A stretch of 64,000 nucleotides of DNA, from the NCBI GenBank assembly GCA_000525675.1, contig CP002190.1:620001-684000 (forward strand). Direction: 5' to 3'. A program made the translations under genes and the position numbers. The DNA is from Bdellovibrio bacteriovorus W (lineage in GTDB: Bacteria; Bdellovibrionota; Bdellovibrionia; Bdellovibrionales; Bdellovibrionaceae). Each line of letters starts with the position of its first letter. The first letter of the stretch is position 1. The notes beneath the pieces are model-generated. The model worked only from the letters and a program-made list of their open reading frames with translations, did no database searches and was not told where the DNA came from. Positions 16,938-25,352 of the stretch are shown here, piece after piece.

Positions 16938-19778
16938 ATGTCTAATCAGAGACCGACAAATTATTTACGCAGACACATCAGCTCCAGTGATAACAATGTG
17001 CATGAAATTCTTCACGTCTTGGAGCTTGATGGGCTAGCGCAAATATCGGACTTCGCAATACCTGAGGAAATAAAATCAAATCATGATTTCTCAACGCTAG
17101 GTGCGGGCATGAGTGAGCAAGAAATGCTTACTCAGCTTAAGGCGATGATGAAGAAGAATAAAGTTTATCGTTCGTTTATTGGAATGGGTTATCACAACAC
17201 CTTTACTCCTCCCGTAATTCAGCGGTGTTTTTTCGAAAATCCCGCTTGGTATACAGCTTACACTCCCTATCAGGCAGAGATATCGCAAGGCCGACTCGAG
17301 GCTCTTTTAAACTTTCAAACCATGGTTGCTGATTTGACGGGGATGGAAATTGCAAATTCATCTCTTTTGGATGAAGGTACGGCGGTGGCAGAGGCTGTCG
17401 CTATGGCCGCGGCCTCAAGAAAAGAAGGCGTCGATGCATTTTTAGTTTCACCTCTCATGCATCCACAGACGTTGAATGTTGTTAAAACTCGAGCGGAAGC
17501 TTTAGGCCTCGAAATGCACGTTGGTGATCCGAATACCTTTGAGAAAGCAGAGAAGGTCTTCGCCCTAGTTCTTCAATATCCAGACACATTTGGAACAGTT
17601 CATGACTATAGAAATCTCGTAGAGACGTATAAAGCGGACGGTGTGAAAATTATTGTTGCAGCGGATTTATTAGCTTTAACACTATTAGCTCCTCCCGGTG
17701 AATGGGGGGCCGATATCGTCGTGGGATCTACTCAAAGATTTGGAGTTCCCATGGGCTTTGGGGGACCTCACGCGGCTTATCTTGCAACGAAAGAAACTTA
17801 TAAGCGACTCATGCCAGGAAGACTTGTCGGCTCTAGCGTTGATAGCCAGGGGCGCTACGCTTTAAGGCTGGCTTTACAGACACGGGAACAACATATCCGT
17901 CGAGAGAAGGCCACTTCAAATATTTGCACGGCCCAAGTGCTGCTTGCGAACATGGCATCCTTTTACGCCGTTTATCACGGACCCCATGGTCTTCAAGCGA
18001 TGGCGGAGAGAATCCATCATTTGGCAAAGACCTTAGCTGCAACATTAAGGGAATTATCTTTTGATGTTTTAGATGGTGTTATATTTGATACGGTTGTCAT
18101 TCGCTCGTTAAATGCTCAAGTGGTCTTAGAACAAGCAGAGCTTGCAGGTATGAACTGGCGAATGATTGATAAGCAGACGGTAGGGATTTCTCTGGATGAA
18201 ATTTCAACTGAAGAAGATCTTAGGGATATTCTAAAAGTTTTAACGGGGCGAAAAAAAGACCTTACGAGTGTTCTCCCTGGAGGCTCGTTTGGCGAGCTTC
18301 GTCGACGCAGCCGTTTTCTAGAGCACTCCGTCTTTAACTCTTATAATACGGAGGTTGAGTTCACGAGATATATTCATCGACTTCAAGCCAAAGATATTAC
18401 TTTAACTCATGCAATGATTCCTTTGGGGTCCTGTACGATGAAGTTAAATGCAGCGGCAACCTTGGTGCCTGTTTCGTGGCCAGAAGTTAATAGCCTTCAT
18501 CCTTTTGCGCCTCTCAATCAATCCGTGGGATTTCGCGAAATGATTGATGAGCTAGAATTCTTTTTGAGTGAAATTTCTGGATTCGCAAAAGTTTCGATTC
18601 AGCCTAACTCTGGTTCGCAAGGTGAGTTTGCAAGTCTGTTGGCGATTCGAAAGTACCACGAGGCTAAAGGTGAAGGGGAGCGACGGATATGTTTAATTCC
18701 AAGCTCAGCGCATGGTACAAATCCCGCTTCTGCTGCTTTGGCAGGACTGGAAGTTGTCGTCGTCGCGTGTGATGCATCAGGCAGTATTGAGATTTCTGAT
18801 TTGATTGAAAAAGCGGAACAACATAGCAAGCGGTTGTCTTGCATTATGTTGACCTTCCCATCGACTTACGGAGTTTATGAAATTGGTATTAAAGAGATTG
18901 CCCGCATCGTTCATGAACATGGGGGGCAAGTTTATCTTGATGGTGCAAATATGAATGCTCTGGTGGGTGTTTGTCGAATTGCGGAACTAGGGGCTGATGC
19001 ATGTCATATGAATCTCCATAAGACATTTGCAATTCCTCATGGTGGAGGAGGGCCTGGTGTGGGGCCGATTGGAGTGGCTCAGCATTTAGTGAAGTACCTT
19101 CCATCTCATCCCTTAGCAGAAAGAGAAGGAACCGATTTTGTAGGCCCCATCAGTGCTGCGCCTTGGGGAAGTGCCAGTATTCTTCCGATATCTTGGGCCT
19201 ATATAAAAATGATGGGAGCTGAGGGCCTGAAGAAAGCCACCTACGTTAGTGTGCTCAACGCAAATTATATCACCGAAGAGCTTTCTTCTCATTATCCAAT
19301 TTTATATCGTGGTGGAAACGGTGCTGTGGCCCATGAATGCATCATTGATTTAAGACCCCTTAAAGCAGAAACAGGAATCGATGTTACAGATGTTGCTAAG
19401 CGACTGATTGATTTTGGATTTCATCCACCGACTATGAGTTTCCCAGTAGCAGGGACTTTGATGATAGAACCAACAGAGTCAGAATCCAAAGAAGAGATGG
19501 ATCGCTTTATCGCGGCGATGATCCAGATCCGCAAGGAGATTCAAGATGTGGAGACCGGAAGATATCCAAAAGATAACAATGTTTTAAAAAACTCTCCACA
19601 TCCTGCAGAAGATCTTCTTGCCGATGAGTGGACTCATCCCTACTCTCGACAAGAGGCAGCTTATCCGTTGGCTTGGCTTAAAAAGAATAAGTATTGGCCT
19701 CCGGTTTCGAGAATTGATAACTCCTTTGGAGATCGAAACCTCATTTGTTCGTGTCCGCCTATTGAGGCATATCGCTAG
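16938..19778 (+). CDS. gcvP: Glycine dehydrogenase (decarboxylating), single-chain P protein of the glycine cleavage system
   Basis: 946 residues. It decarboxylates glycine with PLP and transfers the aminomethyl group to the lipoyl arm of H protein. Both halves are fused in one chain: an N-terminal regulatory half with GGPHAAYLATKE and a catalytic half with GSCTMKLNA, QPNSGSQGE and the PLP lysine in HMNLHKTFAIPHGGGGPG. The length is normal for the one-chain form. ATG 16938 is chosen because GAGGAGG lies seven bases upstream; the frame is open from 16899. gcvT and gcvH are not nearby. It is divergent from a MocR regulator that probably controls it. Confidence 0.96.
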   Translation: MSNQRPTNYLRRHISSSDNNVHEILHVLELDGLAQISDFAIPEEIKSNHDFSTLGAGMSEQEMLTQLKAMMKKNKVYRSFIGMGYHNTFTPPVIQRCFFENPAWYTAYTPYQAEISQGRLEALLNFQTMVADLTGMEIANSSLLDEGTAVAEAVAMAAASRKEGVDAFLVSPLMHPQTLNVVKTRAEALGLEMHVGDPNTFEKAEKVFALVLQYPDTFGTVHDYRNLVETYKADGVKIIVAADLLALTLLAPPGEWGADIVVGSTQRFGVPMGFGGPHAAYLATKETYKRLMPGRLVGSSVDSQGRYALRLALQTREQHIRREKATSNICTAQVLLANMASFYAVYHGPHGLQAMAERIHHLAKTLAATLRELSFDVLDGVIFDTVVIRSLNAQVVLEQAELAGMNWRMIDKQTVGISLDEISTEEDLRDILKVLTGRKKDLTSVLPGGSFGELRRRSRFLEHSVFNSYNTEVEFTRYIHRLQAKDITLTHAMIPLGSCTMKLNAAATLVPVSWPEVNSLHPFAPLNQSVGFREMIDELEFFLSEISGFAKVSIQPNSGSQGEFASLLAIRKYHEAKGEGERRICLIPSSAHGTNPASAALAGLEVVVVACDASGSIEISDLIEKAEQHSKRLSCIMLTFPSTYGVYEIGIKEIARIVHEHGGQVYLDGANMNALVGVCRIAELGADACHMNLHKTFAIPHGGGGPGVGPIGVAQHLVKYLPSHPLAEREGTDFVGPISAAPWGSASILPISWAYIKMMGAEGLKKATYVSVLNANYITEELSSHYPILYRGGNGAVAHECIIDLRPLKAETGIDVTDVAKRLIDFGFHPPTMSFPVAGTLMIEPTESESKEEMDRFIAAMIQIRKEIQDVETGRYPKDNNVLKNSPHPAEDLLADEWTHPYSRQEAAYPLAWLKKNKYWPPVSRIDNSFGDRNLICSCPPIEAYR

Positions 19779-19807
19779 TTTGAAAAACGAGGCCGTGGAG
19801 GAAGAAG

Positions 19808-20371
19808 ATGGAAACTCTAGAAATAGCAATGCAGCCTGCTCTCTATGGCTCCAGTTTAAATCTTCGTCCTCTTCGCGCCTCTGATTGGGAAGAACTTTAT
19901 AGTTGTGCTTCGGATCCAGAAGTCTGGAAACTTCACCCTGAAAAAAATCGCTTCGAAAAAGATAGATTTCTTGCGTACTTTCATAAGGCTTTAGAGTCTG
20001 AAAGCGCATTTGTTATCATTGATAAGTCTTCAGGCAAGGCCATTGGCAGTTCACGCTATTATGATTTTAACGCCAGTGAAAAAAGAGTCTGTATTGGTTA
20101 TACATTTCTTTCTAAAAACTACTGGGGTGGCAGCTATAACCGTGAACTTAAATATTTAATGTTAAGACACGCGTTTCAGTATGTTGAATCTGTTCGCTTC
20201 GAGATTGGAATTGATAATATCCGCTCAAGAAGAGCCATTGAGAAAATTGGAGCTCGTCTTGAAAGAAAATCTTCTAACGACGAGACTCCGTATTCTTTGA
20301 CCTTAGATGGTACAACCCATGTAATTTACTCTTTGAACTTTTCTCAGTTCGAAGAGTCTTTTAAAAATTAA
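19808..20371 (+). CDS. GNAT acetyltransferase, RimJ/RimL-like
   Basis: 187 residues. The layout matches RimJ/RimL-type N-acetyltransferases: LRPLRASDWEELYSCASDPEVWKLHP at the start, AIGSSRYY.., then the acetyl-CoA region ending in VRFEIGIDNIRSRRAIEKIGA. The usual Q/RxxGxG/A loop is modified (FLSKNYWGGSYNRELK), which fits the RimJ/L subgroup. It acetylates an amine in the cytosol; the substrate is unknown. GGAGG lies seven bases before ATG 19808, and the gene is 29 bases after gcvP, so it is likely cotranscribed with it. Confidence 0.85.
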   Translation: METLEIAMQPALYGSSLNLRPLRASDWEELYSCASDPEVWKLHPEKNRFEKDRFLAYFHKALESESAFVIIDKSSGKAIGSSRYYDFNASEKRVCIGYTFLSKNYWGGSYNRELKYLMLRHAFQYVESVRFEIGIDNIRSRRAIEKIGARLERKSSNDETPYSLTLDGTTHVIYSLNFSQFEESFKN

Positions 20372-20373
20372 AG

Positions 20374-21627
20374 CTACAGTTGAATCTTTTCATTGGGAGC
20401 GTTTTGGGTACTAGATTTTCTTGCGAAAGCGCGAAGGGCAACTGGAACCTTTCCGTTGAGAATCACATAAGCTGAAAGGCCTATCAAAAGCCCCCAGAAG
20501 GCTCCGCCGATTCCTAGCATCTTAATGTTCGCCGCAGAAGCTGTGAAAGTTATAAGTGAGGCCTCTCGAGTTTTTGGGTCCGCAAGAGCATTGGCCAGAC
20601 TTCCTCCAATAGTACCTAAAAGAGCGAGTCCTGCAAGCGTTGCAATGAAAGTTGCAGGGAAGGCCATGAATACGCCAGCAAGGGCAACGCCAAAGATGCC
20701 AACGATGATATAAAGGATTCCCGCTGCGACCCCACCAATCCAGCGCTTGGAAGGGTCTTCATGGGCTTCTTTTCCAGTTGCGATAGCCGCAGTGATTGCA
20801 GCGACATTGAATGCATGAGAACCAAAGGGGGCAGTAATCAAAGAACCGAGTCCGGTCACTGTCACTAATGGATTTGCACTTGTTTTAAAACCATCGTTTC
20901 TAAGAACTAACATTCCAGGCATGTATTGTCCTGTGAGCGTGATCAGGAACATGGGTAGAGCAACGCTTAAAAAAGCGTTCAATGAAAATGCAGGCATGGT
21001 AAAGACAGGGGATGCCATTCGAAATTCTAATCCTGAAAAATCCACTTTGTTTAGGAATATCAGATATGCCAAACCAATAAATAGAATTCCGACCACGGCG
21101 TATCGCGCAGAGAATCTTTTAAAAAAGAGATAGAAAAAAATTAAGAGACCAGCAAGGGCTGGATCAATACTAAGTCCTGCAAAGGCACCGATGCCGAACT
21201 GTAAGAGAATTCCGGCTAAGAGGGCAGACGCCACTCCGGAGGGAATAAGGCGAATCACTTTTTCAAAGTAACCCGTTAAACCAAGGATTACAAAGCCTGC
21301 TGCTGAGATTATATACGCGCCAATAGCTTCGTTATAGCTTGTCGTAGCTAAGGCGGTGACTAAGAACGCAGCAGCGGGAGTAGACCACGCAGTAATAATG
21401 GGCTCGCGTGTGAACCAACTAAGAAGTAAACCCGTAATTCCGACGCCTATTGAAATGGACCAAACCCATGATGTCGTTAACTCAGGGCTAAGACCCGCAA
21501 CTTTAGCGGCTTGAAAAACGAGAATGAAAGTTCCTCCATAATTGACGATCACTGAAATAATACCGGCAATTGTAGGGTTTAGAATATCATTCCAGCTCAA
21601 CTTGGATTTTGTATTTTGATTTATCAT
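20374..21627 (-). CDS. BenE-family transporter (benzoate/proton symporter-like)
   Basis: 417 residues with about 12 membrane helices. The sequence (DILNPTIAGIISVIVNYGGTF, TAWSTPAAAFLV, MASPVFTMPAFS, LITAPFGSHAFNVAAITAA) matches the BenE family, which shares the UraA/NCS2 fold. BenE in Acinetobacter imports benzoate; no aromatic-degradation gene lies nearby, so the real substrate may differ. It is downstream of yggS2 on the same strand, 56 bases away, and could be the last gene of the glyA-yggS transcript. Confidence 0.88.
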   Translation of the reverse strand: MINQNTKSKLSWNDILNPTIAGIISVIVNYGGTFILVFQAAKVAGLSPELTTSWVWSISIGVGITGLLLSWFTREPIITAWSTPAAAFLVTALATTSYNEAIGAYIISAAGFVILGLTGYFEKVIRLIPSGVASALLAGILLQFGIGAFAGLSIDPALAGLLIFFYLFFKRFSARYAVVGILFIGLAYLIFLNKVDFSGLEFRMASPVFTMPAFSLNAFLSVALPMFLITLTGQYMPGMLVLRNDGFKTSANPLVTVTGLGSLITAPFGSHAFNVAAITAAIATGKEAHEDPSKRWIGGVAAGILYIIVGIFGVALAGVFMAFPATFIATLAGLALLGTIGGSLANALADPKTREASLITFTASAANIKMLGIGGAFWGLLIGLSAYVILNGKVPVALRAFARKSSTQNAPNEKIQL

Positions 21628-21683
21628 AATTAATTTTTCTAACGTTAAACGAAGTTATTTTGCACGATTTGAGGAGTCAGTAA

Positions 21684-22415
21684 TCAAGTCCCCGAAGCTC
21701 CTGGCCAGTAATATGAATTTGGTAAAGCACGTGCACCGAAGACAGCTTGGCCGACTCGCACGATGGTGGCTCCTTCCTCTATCGCCCATTCATAGTCTCC
21801 AGACATTCCCATGGATAAGTCTTTTAGAGCTTCTCCTTGAGGGGCTTCATTTTGAGCGATGTCGCGAATGTTTTTTAAAACTCTAAAGCAGCGACGGACT
21901 TCTGTTTCGTCGGGGGTGAAGGTCGCAAGGGTCATAAAGCCTTTTAAACGAATAGCATCAAAGGCTTTCATTTCTTTTAAAAAATTTGCCACGTCGTTGG
22001 GGTGCAATCCAAACTTTGACGGTTCATGGGAGGTATTCACTTGAACAAGAACGTCTAGGCTGCGACCGAGTGATTGAAGGCGTTTTTCTAAAGCCGTAGC
22101 AAGGGAAAGGCGATCGAGTGATTGTACTTCGCTAGCAAATGTCAGAACGTCTTTAACTTTATTACTTTGCAAGTGACCAATCATTGACCATTGTACCGGA
22201 GCGTTGCTGAGTTCTTGAGATTTTCTTAAACCTTCTTGGACTTTGTTTTCTCCCAAATAAACTTGTCCTGCATCAATAGCCTCTTGGACTCTCGAAGCGG
22301 CCACTGTTTTTGAAACAAGAATAAAACGAATATCTGCACTCGTGCGTCCCGAGCGAATTGCTGCATGCTTGATCTTTTCTTTTACTGTTGAAAGACTTTG
22401 TGCGACGTCATTCAT
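21684..22415 (-). CDS. YggS/PROSC-family PLP homeostasis protein, copy 2
   Basis: 243 residues. The PLP lysine is K36 in [46 protein letters not shown] and LSMGMSGDY are all present. It is a clear paralogue of the gene at 7204-7947, with the same length and the same SYYWP ending. ATG 22415 is preferred because GGAGG lies five bases upstream. It overlaps the glyA stop by eight bases, so translation is coupled to serine hydroxymethyltransferase, a PLP enzyme. This copy is probably the one tied to glycine/serine metabolism. Confidence 0.92.
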   Translation of the reverse strand: MNDVAQSLSTVKEKIKHAAIRSGRTSADIRFILVSKTVAASRVQEAIDAGQVYLGENKVQEGLRKSQELSNAPVQWSMIGHLQSNKVKDVLTFASEVQSLDRLSLATALEKRLQSLGRSLDVLVQVNTSHEPSKFGLHPNDVANFLKEMKAFDAIRLKGFMTLATFTPDETEVRRCFRVLKNIRDIAQNEAPQGEALKDLSMGMSGDYEWAIEEGATIVRVGQAVFGARALPNSYYWPGASGT

Positions 22416-23652
22416 GATTGCCTCCATGGATTGGATATTTTGCGATCAGCTCAGAAACTCTTTTGTGTATCCTCGGGTCGTCTCCTTTGCCATCTTTAAG
22501 ACGATTGAGGATGTCGAGAATAATTTTTCCAACTTCAAAAAAATCTTCGTTTTTGAAACCTCTGGTTGTGCCCGCAGGTGTGCCAAAGCGGATGCCTGAA
22601 GTGATTGTCGGCGAGAGAGTATCAAAAGGAACCGTGTTTTTATTTGCAGTGAGGCGATAGTTCTCTAAAGCAAGAACGGCGTCTTTGCCATTTATTCCAA
22701 ATGGTCGGAGATCCACAAGAACAAGGTGACAGTCTGTTCCTCCAGTAACTAGGCGTAAACCTCCCTCTTCAAGGGTCATGGCTAACTGTTTCGCATTTCG
22801 AATAATTTGACGTGAGTAATGAGTGAAAGATGGTTGCAGTGCTTCGTGAAATGCAGCTGCTTTGGCTGCGATGACGTGCATTAATGGACCGCCTTGGGTT
22901 CCAGGGAAAACCGCTTTGTTAATTTTTTTTGCGATGTCGGCATCGTTGGTTAATATGATCCCTCCGCGAGGGCCTCTGAGAGTTTTGTGAGTCGTCGAGG
23001 TTACTACATGAGCATAGGGGACCGGGTTAGGATAAAGACCTGTCACAATAAGGCCAGCATAGTGAGCGATATCAGCAACTAAGTAGGCTCCCACCTCGTC
23101 GGCAATTTCTCGCATTCGTTTGAAATCAATAACGCGTGGATAGGCGGAGCCTCCTGCAAAAATAAACCGGGGCTTCTGTTCACGAGCTCTCTTGGCCATA
23201 TCATCATAATCTATAAGCTCAGATTCCTTATCGACAAAATAGGAGGCAACTTCAAACCACTGTCCGGTGAAGTTAACAGGAGAGCCATGAGTAAGATGCC
23301 CTCCGCACGAAAGATCTAGTCCCATGATTTTATCACCGGGCTTAATAAGAGCGAAGATAGTTGCAAGATTGGCGTTAACCCCAGAGTGAGGTTGAACGTT
23401 TGCAAACTTAGCGCCAAAGAGTTTGCAAATTCTTTCAATCGCCAGATTCTCAACGAGGTCAACGGCTTCGCAACCACCATAGTAGCGTTTCCCAGGATAA
23501 CCTTCCGCATATTTATTTGTGAGTATAGAACCCTGTGCTTCCCGCACATTCCGACTAACAATATTTTCTGAGGCGATAAGTTCTACTTGGTTTTGTTGAC
23601 GTATTTCTTCCGAGGATATTGCTTTGCGAAGCTCCAGATCGATATGAGTCAT
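22408..23652 (-). CDS. glyA: Serine hydroxymethyltransferase
   Basis: 414 residues, normal length. It interconverts serine and glycine using tetrahydrofolate and PLP, feeding one-carbon units. Diagnostic segments are [31 protein letters not shown] and the PLP lysine in [16 protein letters not shown]. It is followed by yggS with an 8-base overlap and divergent from the second MocR gene. Together with gcvP 5 kb away this gives both main glycine enzymes in one region, each beside a MocR gene. Confidence 0.97.
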   Translation of the reverse strand: MTHIDLELRKAISSEEIRQQNQVELIASENIVSRNVREAQGSILTNKYAEGYPGKRYYGGCEAVDLVENLAIERICKLFGAKFANVQPHSGVNANLATIFALIKPGDKIMGLDLSCGGHLTHGSPVNFTGQWFEVASYFVDKESELIDYDDMAKRAREQKPRFIFAGGSAYPRVIDFKRMREIADEVGAYLVADIAHYAGLIVTGLYPNPVPYAHVVTSTTHKTLRGPRGGIILTNDADIAKKINKAVFPGTQGGPLMHVIAAKAAAFHEALQPSFTHYSRQIIRNAKQLAMTLEEGGLRLVTGGTDCHLVLVDLRPFGINGKDAVLALENYRLTANKNTVPFDTLSPTITSGIRFGTPAGTTRGFKNEDFFEVGKIILDILNRLKDGKGDDPRIHKRVSELIAKYPIHGGNHE

Positions 23653-23713
23653 TTATAGATGTTCTCCTTTAATTGGTAGGTAGATAAAAATTCTTTAGGA
23701 GGAGCTACAATAT

Positions 23714-23741
23714 TTGGGGGCTAAATGGACTGTCCTATAAT
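23714..23741 (+). promoter_or_regulatory. Candidate sigma-70 promoter of mocR2
   Basis: Perfect -10 TATAAT at 23736-23741, with a weak -35 TTGGGG at 23714-23719 and a 16-base spacer. The -10 lies inside the MocR-type box, so a bound regulator would block it. Confidence 0.45.
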
Positions 23742-23751
23742 TAAAAAGTGG
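23725..23751. promoter_or_regulatory. MocR-type operator box, copy 2 (glyA/mocR2 gap)
   Basis: Same ATGGA-N2-GTCCT-N8-AAAGTGG pattern and same 27-base length as 16817-16843. It covers the only clear -10 box (TATAAT) of the gap. Regulation of both the glyA operon and mocR2 is inferred. Confidence 0.6.
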
Positions 23752-23846
23752 AGGGCTCCTTCTTGTTGGAACCAGTGTATTCTTCAGCTGGTCTATTCGC
23801 GAGAGCCAGTTTTTATTAAATTTATAGTCCAGCAAGGGGCAAGTTT

Positions 23847-25352
23847 ATGGCGAAGAATAAATGGGAATTAGTAGTCGATATTGATCGCGGAAATAAAAAA
23901 CCAATTTTTCTTCAAGTGGTGGATGAAATTATTCGCCATATTTGTGAGGGAAGATTAGTGAGTGGAGCTGCTTTGCCGGGAACTCGGACCTTAGCCTCTC
24001 AATTATGTATTAACAGAAACACTGTGACCGAAGCCTATAGCGAGCTAACTGCGCAAGGTTGGATTGAGAGTCAACACGGCAAGGGTACGTTCGTCGCAAA
24101 CTTATTACCGCAAAATGTTTTAATATCTAAGCAGCGTGACCAGGAAAAGCTGATTCATCCTGTTGCTGTGGAAAAAGTCATCCGCTTAAAGCTTGATGAT
24201 GGTTCTCCGGATAGTCGATTGTTTCCGATGAAAGACTTTGCTCGAACCTATAGTGAGGTGGCTAGAAGAATGGGAGTTCGCAAGAGACCCCGTGAAACAA
24301 ATCCTAAAGGTGGAGAAAAGTTGCGATCAGAGATTGCTAGTATGTTGCGCATGCGCCGCGCTCTTCCGGTTTCGGCGGAAGATATTCTTGTCACTCGCGG
24401 AGGGCAACATGCTTTGTTTTTAGTGGCGCAAGTTCTTTCGCGAGTTCGTAAGGGAAGAGTGGCAGTGGAGTCACCAGGATATCGACCTGCATGGGAAGCC
24501 TTCAAAGCTAATGGGCTTAATCTTCTAGAGATTCCCGTGGATAACGATGGTATGAGTGTGGATTGGCTAGAGATGCATCTAAAGAATGGTGAGGAGCTCA
24601 CTGCGGTTTTCATAACTCCACATCATCAATTTCCAACGACTGTCACATTGAAGCAAGAACGACGTCTTAAGTTAATCGAACTTTCAGAGAAATATGATTT
24701 TTGGATTATTGAAGATGACTATGATCACGACTTTCATTTTGATTTAAAACCTGTATTTCCGTTGGCAAGCTTGGTCGGAGCTTCAAAGGTCATCTATGTG
24801 AGCACTCTTTCGAAATTGTTGACGCCAGATTTGCGTCTCGGTTATCTCGCGGCTCCTGAGGAGATTCTGAAAGAACTGACTAGATTAAGGGAAGTGATGG
24901 ATCGAATGGGTGATCCTATCTTGGAAGAAACTTTGGCAGAACTTTTTGAAGAAGGGGAAATTCAGAGCCACGCAAATAAAATGCGCGCAGTTTACAGATA
25001 CAGAAGAGATCTCTTTGTGGAGAGCTTAAGAGCGCATGGTTTACGTAATCTGACATTTGAGATTCCATCAGGTGGAACGGCTCTGTGGTTGAAATTCGAA
25101 AACGGCATTGATTATACAAAGTTTTCTCAGCACCTTCTCTCTAGAGGTATAGTCCCAGTATCTGCGGACCTGTTTACACAAAATGCTGAGAGTCTATGTT
25201 TAGGAATGCGAATCGGTTATGCGTCAATGAGTGAAGTGGAAATACAACTTGCCAGTGAAACTATAGCATCGGCCCTCAAGACGGATGAACCCAAAATGTC
25301 ATTGGAAGAATGTAAATCAGTCCACGTTGAGGATGAGTATCCGATTATTTGA
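23847..25352 (+). CDS. MocR/PdxR-type transcription regulator, copy 2
   Basis: 501 residues. The GntR winged helix (about 18-90, SGAALPGTRTLASQLCINRNTVTEAYSELTAQG) is fused to a fold-type I aminotransferase domain with IIEDDYDHDFHFD and the PLP lysine in VSTLSKLLTPDLRLGY. It is not a close duplicate of copy 1: the two differ through most of the effector domain, so they may sense different ligands. It is divergent from glyA-yggS with a MocR-type box between. The 3' end overlaps the convergent NHL gene by 36 bases and contains an 11-bp perfect hairpin (25339-25362). Confidence 0.9.
   Translation: MAKNKWELVVDIDRGNKKPIFLQVVDEIIRHICEGRLVSGAALPGTRTLASQLCINRNTVTEAYSELTAQGWIESQHGKGTFVANLLPQNVLISKQRDQEKLIHPVAVEKVIRLKLDDGSPDSRLFPMKDFARTYSEVARRMGVRKRPRETNPKGGEKLRSEIASMLRMRRALPVSAEDILVTRGGQHALFLVAQVLSRVRKGRVAVESPGYRPAWEAFKANGLNLLEIPVDNDGMSVDWLEMHLKNGEELTAVFITPHHQFPTTVTLKQERRLKLIELSEKYDFWIIEDDYDHDFHFDLKPVFPLASLVGASKVIYVSTLSKLLTPDLRLGYLAAPEEILKELTRLREVMDRMGDPILEETLAELFEEGEIQSHANKMRAVYRYRRDLFVESLRAHGLRNLTFEIPSGGTALWLKFENGIDYTKFSQHLLSRGIVPVSADLFTQNAESLCLGMRIGYASMSEVEIQLASETIASALKTDEPKMSLEECKSVHVEDEYPII

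Noticed and set aside
20374-21627. Aromatic degradation locus around the BenE-like gene
   Set aside because: No ring-cleavage or dioxygenase gene lies nearby; neighbours are PLP and glycine genes.
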